A model generated the notes under the pieces. That model ran no database searches. It was not told where the DNA came from and saw only the letters and a list, made by a program, of their open reading frames with translations. A stretch of DNA of 64,000 bases from Prosapia bicincta. Lineage: Eukaryota; Arthropoda; Insecta; Hemiptera; Cercopidae. The first letter of the stretch is position 1. The number at the start of each line of letters is the position of its first letter. Shown here piece by piece: positions 47,445 through 59,454 of the stretch. Made by a program: the position numbers and the translations under genes. The stretch lies in NCBI GenBank assembly GCA_036971475.1, contig JBAIZL010000002.1:22565067-22629066 (forward strand), read 5' to 3'.

Positions 47445-48370
47445 GTTAATAATTTATTGACTCCAAAGCGTTTCGTTGTCAGTGTCGTCATTAGTGCGCT
47501 TTAACTACTACAAAACCTAAATTACAAATTTAACGTTCGATGAGAATTTCATAATCATCGGGAGCTGATGAGTATTACAAAAATTACCGTATGCGCCAAA
47601 ATAAACAGTACTGAAACAGTTTAAGATTTCATTTTATTTACATAGTTTTACAAACACATGCAAGTAAAAAGAAGCTAAATTGGTTAGACTCGGGTATAAA
47701 CGTGTTCCATATGACCTCCGTTCAATTTGAAGCAACACTCATGGCGCTTTTGAAGGTGTTGTTTCATGCTCGTAACACACATGGATACTTCTTCCTGTAG
47801 TGGGGCGATGCTGGTTGGTGGGTCATCACGGAAATCTTCTCCTTCATCTTTCCTCAGACGTAGGCGTCAGGTGGTGTAAGATCGGGGGAATGGGCTGGGT
47901 AAGAAAGTTTGTTCAATGGGAGATGAGACGGTTGCCAAAAGTTTCTTGAAGGAAAGCAATGTTGTCTAATGCAGTGTGGCTGGTTGCGCCATCTTTCTGG
48001 AACCTTGTGAACGAAAAGGCAGGTTTCGGGCACAATAAAATTTCCTGAGATCTATAAGACGACCAGGAATGACTATAACTGAGAGAATACAACTACAGCT
48101 GATCCAGTTTCAGTACTGTTTATTTTGGCGCGTACGGTATAACTGAATTGTTGCTCCACCGGTGGCCACGCCCACTGTAGAAATACGCAATGTAACTGTA
48201 CTTTTATTTAGTGGTAATTTAGATTTGTAGTTGGTATAATGCACTGATGATGATATTGTCGTCGAAAAGCGATATAGCTGCTACTGTTATTTAGGTTTTT
48301 TAGTAGCTTTAAGTCACTGATGATGGTGAAATTGACATCGAAACGCGTTTAAATCAATAATTTATCAGTT
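47445..48370. mobile_element. Inverted-repeat element hosting a Tc1/mariner-type insertion
   Basis: The left arm (about 47445-47535) contains, on the minus strand, CTAATGAC then GAAACGCTTTGGAGTCAATA. The right arm (about 48280-48365) contains, on the plus strand, CTGATGAT, hairpin GGTG/CATC and GAAACGCGTTTAAATCAATA. The arms also share AAACCTAAAT and ACTACTAAAA-type text in inverted order. A further plus copy of the motif lies at 48243-48271. The 551-bp transposon derivative sits between the arms. Confidence 0.6.
47587..48137 (-). mobile_element. Tc1/mariner-type deletion derivative with 31-bp inverted repeats
   Basis: The left terminus CCGTATGCGCCAAAATAAAC at 47587, continuing AGTACTGAAAC, is inverted at 48107-48137 with a single mismatch over 31 bp. 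TA dinucleotides flank both ends (47585-47586 and 48138-48139), as expected for TA target duplication. Inside, on the minus strand, there is the last third of a DDE transposase. FQKDGATSHTALDNI carries the middle catalytic Asp region. HSPDLTPPDAYV is the usual 'SPDLxPxD' region, and EEVSMCVTSMKQHL with FKLNGGHMEHVYTRV forms the C-terminus. Stop codons and a frame change break it, and the N-terminal DNA-binding half is missing. It is therefore non-autonomous, but its ends are well preserved. Confidence 0.9.
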
Positions 48371-49344
48371 AGTTAATGCGCATTATTAATTAGTTATTAG
48401 ACACTTCCAACTTTATTTGTATACCGTTTATAATATTTATTACGAATAAGTAAAATATATTAAAATTAATTTTTATCACCGAAGAACATGATTAAAGACA
48501 AAGTAAAGAACTTTATGTTGCTTAGTACTGGAAGGTACAACGACGGGAGAATAAAGAGACAATCCTGAGAAGGACAACAATAGTAAATCGTGCTACATAT
48601 CTATAGGGGCAAATTCATGAAATAATACCCAAAGAAGTAAAATTTGCTGTCAAAAACATTGAAACTCTGGCCAAAGCGTTACCTTGCCGTCCTCTAATTG
48701 TAACGACCTTAGTATGTGTGCTCGTACCTGTTACTCCGTCAACAATTTCTGTGTGCATTTTCCTTCACCGTGTCACCACTATCTCATTTTTTTTCAATTT
48801 CAAACGGCCAAGACAAATTACCGCCATAATTAATTTAGAACCGCCCCTATCAGCACAAGAATAATGAAGATCAACCCTTCCTCCCCTTTAATTAGTAAAA
48901 TCCATTGTCTTGTCTTGTAACACTCACGTTTATATCTTTCCACAAATAATAGAAATTAATAAAAACTTCCTCCCAGAAGTCAAGATTACAGCTTGAATGC
49001 GAGCTAACAACCCTTCACTTCACCAGAGGGTTGTTTATGGACTTTATCGTCAGGGGTGTTTTATAGCTGAAAAACCGAGTGAAATAAACTTTACGACACA
49101 AACAAACGACTCTATTAGCGACATTTGTTTATAAACTTTATTAAAATTATTCTCGCCATTATAGTACTAGCTCGTATCTTTCTTGTACCCGGATGTAAGG
49201 TTTTATTGCAAGGTTTCGTGTTCCAACCTTACGTTGTGATAATCTTGAGGAATTTTACAAAATCCTACATCCCTGTGTTATTTAAATAAATAAATTTATA
49301 AAACAAGTAGCCTATTATTTAAACAAATTAAAGTAAATTGCTAC
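48371..49344. other. Unassigned DNA
   Basis: No gene is recognised. About 48740-49260 is unique, with blocks such as GACAAATTACCGCCATAATT and CCGCCCCTATCAGCACAAG. Confidence 0.4.
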
Positions 49345-49710
49345 CTAAGCCAACAAAGAACAATTTTATTCTAGTTACTTTTTATTAAGTAATTACAATT
49401 GAGATAAATATGTACATACATATGACAGAATCACAATATTAAGTGGCAAAATAGAAAGCGAAATTAATTATTAAAATTATTGAATTAATATTTGAGAAAA
49501 CTGTATTAACATCAAATGTACTCTAGTACAAGTTACAAAAATATATATTTGAACCTGATGGGATGAATAAAAAGTATTTTACTATCGGGTTGAAAATCTG
49601 AACAAGATATAGGCCTACTATATACATACTTACACACACGCACGCACGCACGCACACGCATATATATTGGGAGAGCTTAAATTAATAGAAATAATTGAAA
49701 AATAGATTTT
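49345..49710 (-). repeat. Family A copy with deleted core
   Basis: Plus-strand landmarks are AAGCCAACAAAGAACAATTT, TTAGTTACTTTTTATTAAGT, AATTAATATTTGAGAAAACT, CTGATGGGATGAATAAAAAG and GAACAAGATATAGGCC. It ends with GGGAGAGCTTAAATTAATAG. The CAGCTG core is gone and replaced by unrelated AT-rich text. The TA site has turned into a CA/CG-rich alternating tract at about 49630-49670. Confidence 0.75.
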
Positions 49711-50440
49711 TTTGAAAAGATCTTGGCAAGTAAACGAGGAGAAAAAGAAATGAATAATAAAAGCGTTAAGGGTTGAAACACTAAATTACCGTCCCCAAGT
49801 TACTAGTTAAAGAAACACTAAAAATCGTACTTAAAAAACACCAAATCGATGTTTATAAGTAAAACAACAACGATAAAAACAGTTGCTACTGAGTGATCAA
49901 GGAATCGAACACGTAGAACTTTACTCCTATTGAGGAACAGCAGGAAAGCTAAGATGATACCAAGCAAAGGAAATGCTGAGGGGGAAAAAGCTTGAGCACC
50001 ATACAGTAACTTCCGATGCAAGTTTATCTCAAACGGCTTACTACCACTCAACGTAATGTCACCATTCACTCATGTCCGTCGTTCGTCACAAGAGACAAAT
50101 TTGCTAAGGGGAGGCAATAGTGACAGGGTTCGATGAGTGCCAAGTTTGGAATTTCTAATCTTTTGGGTTAAAGTTACACCACAGTGTGAGGATCTTGGAG
50201 ACTTTATTCAACGAATATTACATTGTAAGGACAAGGAGAAACATATAGGGTGAAGCCAGAGATATTAAAACTTTCGGTACAGAATATAGGAGACGACCTT
50301 GGCACAGTTGTGCAGGGGAGAGTCAGGAGATAACTAATCGGCACACCTTTCTGTAGGTAGGAACATAAGGGGGGTGGAAGGTAGATGAGGGTAGGTAGGT
50401 AATGTATGGAAAATTTATTTTTCAATCAATAATAATTACG
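49711..50440. other. Unassigned DNA
   Basis: No gene is recognised. The minus frames at 49818-50069 and 50204-50425 have no domain I know. Confidence 0.4.
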
Positions 50441-51130
50441 GATAAGGGCTCGGACTACATTTTTCTAATAGTGACCGTCTATCAGGAGCATTGAATGCAC
50501 GATATCGCTCGGGTCTCGTTTATGCGGAGTGCAGCACGGGGCTTTACCTCCGACAATGCGATAACATTCAACAATACACAGACAACGCTAACACGTTAAC
50601 CGTTTAACGAGCCTGTACCAAACAAGGGGCCATATTTGCATTATCTGAGATGATTCACAGCCGAGGCGTCGCGTTTCGAGCGGCACGACGCCTCCCCCGT
50701 CATCTCGTTATCTCCTTAATTACAATATAACTTAATTATTTCTGCTCCAGTCTAACTTCTCTTCATAACTCACGATTGTTTTAAGACTTTCGGGTCTGGA
50801 AAGGATAATAACGTAGATATCAACCGCCGCCCCCGCCGCCAACCCCGCGACGTCATTTGTTTTTAAAGAATTTCTAATTAGGAGTTGTGAATTAAGTTTT
50901 CTTATTTTGCATGATTAATTGAAACTTTTGTTTTTGGCCACGAGGCGGTACAAACTCGGCGCGGATAATTTACTCGGCAAATAACTGTATTCAGATACAA
51001 AACGGAGGAAAGGGTTGTTAACGGGCATTGTTGTGTCGAGTCGGGGCTGTTTGAAACTTTGTGTATTTAATTGTACTCCTTGAATAATTTCGGTAACAAA
51101 GTACAACAGATCAGTTACACTTAACATCGG
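50441..51130. other. Non-repetitive island of mixed composition
   Basis: A long unique stretch with moderate GC. It includes GGGGCCATATTTGCATTATC, GAGCGGCACGACGCCTCCCC and CGTTATCTCCTTAATTACAA. No frame of note is present. The mix of GC-rich blocks and TAAT/ATTTGCAT-like words makes it a candidate regulatory island, unproven. Confidence 0.35.
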
Positions 51131-51600
51131 TCGTATTAATTTTAAAACGACTTTATAAAGACAATCTTATTATTTACCCGAGTTTTTAATTGTTGCTCTG
51201 TTTATAATACTACATAACAATTATACTTAGAGCGTGTTAAATTTCAAAATGGCTCCCATATAGTACAGGATATTTATGTGACTAATTCTTCTTATGTAGT
51301 CAACTTTTAAATCTCCAGAAAATGCACTGCATATCCACCTCATTATATCCTGTGTCAATAGCAAGTGAAGCAGTGCTGACAACGCGAATCATGAAATGCG
51401 TTACTCGTATTATAAAACATGTTCCTTAATTCTTATACCTCTGTAATATAACTGATATCTAGCATTACGTGATCCGTGATTGGCCTCATTTATTTCTACA
51501 TCCCCCTATCTTTATTCTACTCATAATTTAACATCCTCCCCACACCCTTATCAGAAAGTACTACCCTTAGTTATTTTGCCGTAACACAAAGTCGCTCATG
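51131..51600. other. Unassigned DNA
   Basis: Nothing recognisable. Confidence 0.4.
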
Positions 51601-51639
51601 TTGACTGTACGAAGTTATTGTAAATATGGTAAGGACATA

Positions 51640-52320
51640 ATTCTCCTACGCTCTTCATTTTGGGAATGTTATTGGGCAATGAGGTCCAGTAATAGGAGTC
51701 AAGAGGTGAAGTAAATAGGTGTAGCATCAGTATGTGTCTAGAATTACAGCATTTTGGGTCATAAGGGGCAGTAATATGGCTCATGAGGAGCAGCTCGAAA
51801 TGCATTAAAATCATTATTATGAGCCATGAGGGGCAGCATCATGGGTCAATATGTCCATCGTTATGTGTTAAAAAGCATCATCACGTGTTAAGAGCTTCAT
51901 GAGTCATGAGATGCAGTATTATGGGTCACAAGGACTTGTATCACGGGTGAGTAAAAGCACTATTATTGGCCATAACGTGCAGCATCTTGTGTCATGAGGT
52001 GCAGCATCAAGTGTTATAAGTCCATGGTTATGTGTTAAAAGGTACAGCATTACGGGTGACGAAGCGCTGCATAACGGCATATGAGGTTCAGCATTACGGA
52101 TCAAGAGGTGAAACATTATTGGTCATAAGGAGTAGCAACATGAGAAGAAGTGTCATGGGTTGAAATATTAAAAACGATGAAGCGTTGCTTAATAAGTTAT
52201 GACGTTCAGCATGGGTCTAGATGTGCCTCCCAATGGGTCATGGGTCGTGCGGTATATCATAATGGGAAGCATTATGTAGCATAATGGGTCAGGATGTACT
52301 TCATCATAGGACATAGCAAT
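51640..52320. repeat. ~26-bp degenerate tandem repeat
   Basis: Loose repetition of ATGGGTCATGAGGTGCAGCA-type units. Frequent variants include GGTCATAAGG, GTGTTAAAAG and GAGGTGCAGCATC. Copies are heavily diverged. Open frames within it are not meaningful. Confidence 0.7.
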
Positions 52321-53085
52321 ATTATAGACAGATGTCACTACAGAGCCAGTTTAATTATATAAAACCACCGTACCCGCTCGAGTGATGATTCTTCTACTCG
52401 CAGACCCAGAGACGGTTAATCATCTTTCCCATTCCTTACAATAAAAAAATATTTAAACAATGATCATTTTTAAAAAATAAAAATATTTATCCCAAGTTAA
52501 AATTTTGAAAGGTACTATTCCATGTTTTCTTATTAATCCAATGTTGCTTAGAACGTGAGATGCAACTCCCCGCCCACCTTGCCAACGTAACCAGCGCTCC
52601 CCGGCCATGATTTACTGCGCCCCCTAAATCCAAACACTCGGTTGCAAATGGCTCGGGCAGAGCTGGAATTGCAAAAAACCCGGATCTTTTCCGGCGCTAC
52701 TTTTATCATAAGTTCATGCATAAAACAGAAGCCGGGGCTGAAGTGTGAGGGCTTGACTATCACTTGCACGTCTGGGCTGGGGATTCAGATTTACAGATAT
52801 ACTCAACTTAGCCGGAAAAACACACAACAAAGTGTTGTCCAACTGCGGTGAAATTCCAATTTGCCAAGGGAAAGTTAACTAGTCTTAATCCAATCTAAAC
52901 CTAGATTCAGTTTAAAAGAAAATTATTATTCCTGTTACATGGAACTGGTAAAATAATAAATATACTTATAAAAACATATCTTTCACTATTTCCTAAACGT
53001 TACATTTGAGAAAATGCATTTTCACTTTATAAACATTAGTTTATTTTTCCTGAATGTTTAGTATACTCTATCACACTTTTCTCCC
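52321..53085. other. Unassigned DNA with a mixed-composition island
   Basis: About 52550-52860 is unique and of moderate GC, with open frames of 69 and 73 codons on opposite strands and no known motif. The rest is AT-rich. Confidence 0.35.
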
Positions 53086-53089
53086 TTCT

Positions 53090-53485
53090 GCATTTACAAA
53101 CGGATTTAGGAGGTGTCCAGTTTCCTAATAAAAGGTGTTCAAATTCCCTCTGAATGCAGAAACGCATTCAGTGGGTGTCCAGTTCCCTCCGAGAGGTGTC
53201 CATATTCCCTCTGAATGCAGAAACCCATTCAGGAGGTGTCCAGTTCCCTCCTGGAGGAGTCCAGATTCCCTCTTAATGCAGAAACGAATTCAGGAGATGT
53301 CCAGTTCCGTCTTGGACGTGTTCAGATTCCCTCTGAATGCATAAACACATTCAGGAGGTGTCCAGTTCCCTCCTGGAGGTGTCCATATTCCCTCTTAATG
53401 CAGAAACGCATTCAGGAGGTGTCCAGTTCCCTCCTGGATGTGTCAAGATTCCCTCTTAATGCAGAAACGCATTCAGGTGTCCAGT
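53090..53485. repeat. 61-bp minisatellite, about 6.5 copies
   Basis: AAACGCATTCA-type starts occur at about 53160, 53221, 53282 and 53343, giving a 61-bp period. Units contain GGAGGTGTCCAGTTCCCTCC, a second GAGGTGTCC block and ATTCCCTCTTAATGCAG. The unit itself contains a near-duplication of its GGTGTCC half. Confidence 0.93.
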
Positions 53486-54205
53486 TAGATCCGAAATGTT
53501 TAGCCCTTCGTATTTTTGAATACACATAATAATAATAAAATCAATTTTGTTTTAATTTAGCAATAAAATATGACAGTAAAATCACAATTGGAGACATGAA
53601 AATATTAATTAATTCCGTACAAGTGTATTCGATATCTAAAGACTGTATCTACGGTTAATATTTATATTTTAACATGTTACTATTGTATATTTACTTACAG
53701 GAAACTAAAAATGCAGGAAACTATAAAAATAACTACACACAAACACATTTTTTTATTTAAAAATACAAACATCGAACAAAAAATATTTTTTTCAAACTTT
53801 GTCCTGGAGAGAAGGTCCCTTTTCGGCCTATTACAGACCCCCAGACTCCCCAGTTGGACTCACCTTCAAATCGAATCCTGAATATGTCCCTGCTGCATTC
53901 TGATTTCTTCTCTTTTACTTGCAACCATAATTTCTTTTTTCTTTCGAGGTACTTGACGCCTAAGAGGTAATTATGTATTTAACTTCTAATTAATACTACT
54001 TTGTAATGATGTTTTTTTAAAATTGTTTGTTCAGTTATAAAATGTATAACTTAGTTATAAAATGTTTACTAGCAATGTAAGTGGATTAGTAATTAGGCTT
54101 ACTACTTAAATTATATATGTATTACTTAAATGTACATAAACATAAAAGTCCCCGTTTATTTTAAAACCTTAACTAAGCAAAGACCCGGTATCGAATTTTT
54201 GCATA
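53486..54205. other. Unassigned AT-rich DNA
   Basis: Nothing recognisable. Confidence 0.45.
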
Positions 54206-54212
54206 TTTTTTA

Positions 54213-54580
54213 CAGTGAGCCTCGATTATCCGAGCCCCGACTAAACGTGATCCGGATTAACCGAGGTAGTAAAAAATATAGGTTACTTAGGGCCTATATA
54301 CATTTTATCTCTCGGCATGCTCTTAAATCAACGACGTAAAAATACATTTTCTACCTTTGTACGTATTTTATCATTTTGTCATTTTTTTCATTTCATAACA
54401 CAGTAGATGCCTTTTTCACATCTTTCATCAATTTTTCATTCATTTATTCAGTTTAATGTACGTTACTATCTCGATTTTTGAATAGTAGGTGTTCTCCAAG
54501 CTTTCGATTATCTGTGGTACCTTCAGGCCACATTTCTTTGGACAATCCACGGTTTACGGGGTTTGAAAATTAGGAAGTTC
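54213..54580 (+). mobile_element. pogo/Tigger-like DNA transposon relic
   Basis: After a TA at 54211-54212 the sequence begins CAGTGAGCCTCGATTATCCG and continues GATCCGGATTAACCGAGG to 54266. This is the style of terminus seen in pogo/Tigger-like elements, which start with CAGT and contain repeated TCGATTATCCG/TTAACCG words. Near the other side, TTTCGATTATCTGTGGTACC and GGACAATCCACGGTTTACGG are decayed versions of such words. No transposase is visible. It is probably a short non-autonomous remnant without a clean right end. Confidence 0.55.
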
Positions 54581-54654
54581 GTTTTATTTTGAATTGCAAC
54601 ACAGTTTTGTTCTTTTTAACGGTTTGTTTTAACACTAACAGAAACTTCTTTCTA

Positions 54655-55081
54655 AAAATAAGTAATATAAACACAAATTTTATAAAGTCAATCCCTACTC
54701 AGGTAAAAAAATATTTTAGATATTAAATAATTACAATTAATATATATAAAGTAACATAGCATAAACACAGCGTTAAAACAGCTGTTCTACCACATAACCA
54801 TTAACATAAAATCAGCTGTTTTATGAAATCATAAGTTATCACTTATTTTAGGCCAAATGAGACGAAATAACTGTATTGCATACCTTACCCCTTTTGTGAA
54901 TAGGTTTTCCCGCACAAAACTAAAATTAATTAATTAAATTTAATTAATAAATTATTATTTGAAAAAAACTGTATTACCACCAAGTGTTATCCACTACAAG
55001 TTTATCCACTACAAAAAAAAATTATTTGAACTTGAGTGGATGAAGAAAATGTATTTGATTAACGACTGAAAATTTGACCTA

Positions 55082-55130
<49 letters not shown>

Positions 55131-55257
55131 TATATAGTATACAGTATACAGTATATATATATATATATATCTATACTGTACAAATGTATTTAACGATTAA
55201 AAATGTGGAGAACGTATAGCCTACAGGAAGAGTGAGAAGTAATAGGAGGACTTGAAT
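54655..55257 (-). repeat. Family A copy with compound microsatellite
   Basis: Plus-strand landmarks are AAGTCAATCCCTACTCAGGT, TAAAACAGCTGTTCTACCAC, AAAATCAGCTGTTTTATGAA, AGGCCAAATGAGACGAAATA, CTTGAGTGGATGAAGAAAAT and GAACGTATAGCCTACAGGAA. It ends with GAGTGAGAAGTAATAGGAGG. The TA site carries (TG)n, (TA)n and TACAG repeats at about 55083-55180, followed by a partial duplication of the flanking ATTTAACGATTAAAAATGTG. Confidence 0.78.
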
Positions 55258-56045
55258 AAACAAGTGGTAAGACCTAGTACTGGAATCAGTTTAACTAGAC
55301 AGAAGTTTACCTGAATGGGGACGGGCGCGACTTATGTTTTGACGAGTCGGTGACCACTCATGTCTCTATATAGTAAAGTGTTTATACATAAATATGCCGC
55401 GTGACAGGTCGAAAAACCGTTTGAAAAATCGCTTCTGCAGACGTTTAGCCATGAAAAATATTATGTTGATCACAGCAGCCATAAAACATTTTGGCCAATA
55501 AGTTGTGTTGACGCGTTGTTGAGGATTTACGGCCCTAAACGCCGGACGCAGGCGCAGAATCAGGCAAGGCGAAGATTTACTGCAAATATATACCCGCAGC
55601 TCTGCGTGTATACCCCGGGCGGGCGAAGACACTGCTTCTCATCACAGGGCTGAAGATGCGGTCACGTTGTTGCTAATTCAAGTGTTTGTTTACTGTGAGA
55701 AAGATCAATGTTGTCTGAAATTGTCCTTCTGCTGAAACTAACTGTATTTATTAAGAAACGGAACACTTGACCTTGTTTTTAACGAATTATTTAAACACCT
55801 TTAGGACTATAGACGTTCCTTATTTCGTGATAATTGCTAAAATGGTTTCAACTTTTAACACGTTACAGACGAACGTTTCAATCATCAAATATGCCCCCTG
55901 TTCTTCAATCAGGCTAAATTCCCTAAACGTTTACTATGAAGCACTAAGTTCATTCATTAGATCTCAATAATTTTTTCTAAACTCGCAGTCAGTTCATTTG
56001 TTAATTATAACTTGATTACTTAATTAATGACTTTTTTGTTAAGAT
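55258..56045. other. Unassigned DNA
   Basis: About 55360-55680 is unique and of moderate to high GC (CGCCGGACGCAGGCGCAGAA). It carries an 88-codon minus frame with no recognised motif. No gene call. Confidence 0.35.
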
Positions 56046-56055
56046 TTAAGTCAAT

Positions 56056-56095
56056 CTCTCTCTTTCTCTCTCTCACACACACACACTCACCCCCT

Positions 56096-56168
<73 letters not shown>

Positions 56169-56188
56169 ATCTCTCTCTCTCTCTCTCA

Positions 56189-56270
<82 letters not shown>
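56056..56270. repeat. (CT)n/(CA)n compound microsatellite
   Basis: Two long CA arrays, each of about 30-45 units, alternate with CT runs and a GTAT interruption near 56167. The 152-codon frame across it is a repeat artefact. Confidence 0.97.
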
Positions 56271-56271
<1 letters not shown>

Positions 56272-57655
56272 CTATGTTCGTTGTCTTGCGACTTTAAGGA
56301 ATCGGTTATTCCGAATCTTTCTGCTTCTCAACCGACTCTACACAAAAAGTTTAGAACGAGACCTCTGTTACCCAGCACGCCACTATCCCTCCCGCACCTT
56401 CCGATTGGCTATGGTGGGTCTTCACGATCCAGTAGTACCAGTATGGTTGAAATACCTAACAGAGGTCCTACCTATAACGTCTTGACTGGTCATCGGCCCG
56501 TCTACTGCTTTCTCCGGCGTTGGCTCCCTTAATGTGAGACGTGGTACTAGGTAATACATTCCGGATTACCTGGTTCTCCGTGACCAACACAGACTTCGCT
56601 TATATACTCTGATAGCAGTGGCCGGGGTTCGTCAAGGGAGACCGATATAACAGGCAAACCGGTTGTCACGAGAGGCACTCTATGCCACCGCGTACGCATT
56701 AGGCCACTGATCTGGGACACCCGTGATCGTCCTAGTATTTACACTCCGTAAACAATACTCGAAGTGGGACCATTCGACGCGATATCGTCACAACCAGGCC
56801 TCCTTAATGAAAACAAATTGAAATCCTTGGATGTCTGGATTAATCGATCTGATTGTCAGTATGGCGCCGTCATCATTGCTTCCAATTGTGATTGGTTGTG
56901 GAGTGTTGCAGCTGCGGGTCTTCTTCATTTGCTCGGCTCGTTAACTCACACAAATGTAAAGAGGTCAGATTATCTCTAGTTAATGTGCATCTGACTAAGC
57001 AAAAAGGTGGCCCACCTAAAATACACGGTACTGTATGTAAACACAGTTTGATGGGCTCGTTAACTTAGTAAAATATATTACTATGTGTAGCCTGCATTAC
57101 AAAATACACATTAGAAATACCAACATTTTTAAATAACTGCAATTAAATAATTTTAATTAACATTCTAGGTTTTTACTAAGATGTAGTGAATATACTCGTA
57201 TCAATGTCTCAGATACCTGGCATTTCCAGTATTGACACATTATCAAAATGTTGAGTTCAAAAAACGTTCTGATTGGTGAAAAATCTCCGAAACGCGTCAA
57301 CAGAAGTTTTACTCAAAATATTATCTGCTGGTATTTTCTAACCAGCAAAATACATTAATATCAGTAACTGATATTCTCACAAAAAAAACAAATTATTCAT
57401 TTAAAATTAGAGTGCCATACGTTTATTTTATTTCATCAAATTGAAGTAAAATAAAACCGCCATCCAAAGTATTTTTCTTCGCGCATTTAAATCGGTAATT
57501 TGAATTATATAAATTCAAAAGTAATTTTTGTATTATTGAAATGTAAAATATACAACGCACGAAAAACCACTTGAAGGAAGTGGCATGAAAATTCATCATA
57601 AATCAATATTGCTTTTTATAGTTGTTCGAAGTCCAACATTGTTCTGCACTCGGGA
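56271..57655. other. Unassigned DNA
   Basis: About 56270-56960 is unique with balanced composition and no recognised motif. At 57290-57302 the sequence CCGAAACGCGTCAACAG matches the GAAACGCGTC ends seen next to the Penelope-like fragments. The rest is AT-rich. Confidence 0.4.
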
Positions 57656-59310
57656 GGTAGGTGAAATACTAACTTAAGTTTGATATAGGTCTACTATTTT
57701 GGGTTTGAGTTACTAACTTGGGTTTCAGACACTAACTTGGGTCTGAGATACCAGCTTCTGTCTGAGATTCTAACTTGGGTTTAAAATTCTATCTTGGGTT
57801 TAAGATACTCACTTAAGTTTGATATAGTATCTTGGATTTGAGTTACTAACTTGGGTTTCAGACACTAACTTGGGTCTGAATTACTAGCTTCTGAATAAGA
57901 TACTAACTTTATCTGATATACTAGCTTCTGTTTAAGATACTAACTTGGGTTTGATATTCTACCTTGGATTTCAGTTACTAACTTGGGTTTCAGACACTAA
58001 CTTGGGTCTGAATTACTAGCTTCTGAATAAGATACTAACTTTATCTGATATACTAGCTTCTGTTTAAGATACTAACTTGGGTTTGATATTCTACCTTGGA
58101 TTTCAGTTACTAACTTGGGTTTCAGACACTAACTTGGGTCTGAATTACTAGCTTCTGAATAAGATACTAACTTTATCTGATATACTAGCTTCTGTTTAAG
58201 ATACTAACTTGGGTTTGATATTCTACCTTGGATTTCAGTTACTAACTTGGATTTCAGATACTATCTTGGGTTTGAGTTACTAACTTGGGTTTCAGATACT
58301 AACTTAAGTTTGATATACTATCTTGGGTTTGAGTTACTAACTTGGGTTTCAGACACTAACTTGGGTCTGAGATACCAGCTTCTGTCTGAGATTCTAACTT
58401 GGGTTTGAAATTCTATCTTGGGTTTAAGATACTCACTTAAGTTTGATATAGTATCATGGATTTGAGTTACTAACTTGGGTCTGAATTACTAGCTTCTGAA
58501 TAAGATACTAACTTTATCTGATATACTAGCTTCTGTTTAAGATACTAACTTGGGTTTGATATTCTACCTTGGATTTCAGTTACTAACTTGGGTTTCAGAC
58601 ACTATCTTGGGTCTGAGATACTAGCTTCTGTCTGAGATTCTAGCTTGGGTTTGAAATTCTATCTTGGGTTTAAGATACTAACTTAAGTTTGATATACTAT
58701 CTTGGGTTTGAGTTACTAACTTGGTTTGAGTTACTAACTTGTGTCTGAATTACTAGCTTCTGAATAAGATACAAACTTTATCTGAGATACTAGCTTCTGT
58801 TTGAGATACTAACTTGGGTTTGATATTCTACCTTAGATTTGAGTACTAACTTGGGTTTCAGACACTAACTTGGGTCTGAGATACTAGCTTCTGTCTGAGA
58901 TTCTAACTTGGGTTTGAAATCATATCTTGGGTTTAAGATACAAACTCAAGTTTGATATACTATCTTGGGTTTGATTTACTAACTTGGTTTGAGTTACTAA
59001 ACTTGGATTTCAGATACTAACTTAAGTTTGATATACTAACTTGGGTATGTGATACTAACTTCTGTCTGAGAAACTAACTTAAGTTTGAACTTGTATCTTG
59101 GGTTTAAAATACTAACTTAAGTTTGATATACTGACTTGGGTCTGAGATATTAGCTTCTGTCTGTGATTTTAACTTGGTTTTGAATACTGTTTTGGGTTTA
59201 AGATACTAACTAAGTCTGAGATAATAGCTTCTGTCTGAGATACTAACTTCGGTTTGAGATGCTAAGTTGGATTACAGATATTAACTAGGTTTAGGTTTTG
59301 AGATACTATC
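57655..59310. repeat. ~20-bp minisatellite with a 132-bp higher-order unit
   Basis: The basic unit is GATACTAACTTGGGTTTGA with variants such as CTAGCTTCTGTCTGAG and CTAACTTTATCTGA. A seven-unit block starting GATATTCTACCTTGGATTTC repeats at 57953, 58085 and 58217, exactly 132 bp apart, and again at about 58558. Edges are more diverged. Non-coding. Confidence 0.93.
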
Positions 59311-59454
59311 TTTGTGAATTCTTAATTTAAGAACATTTAATTTGCATTGTTACCGCGATAATCAGTTTTAAATTCTTTTTTCATTCATTTTCAAAAGTGT
59401 ACTTACTGAGAATGTAGAGTATTACGTTGTTGAAAATCTTCTAAATGGTATTTG

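Noticed and set aside
56027..56485. 152-codon frame as a gene
   Set aside because: Most of it translates the CA/CT microsatellite into Thr-His and Ser-Leu runs.
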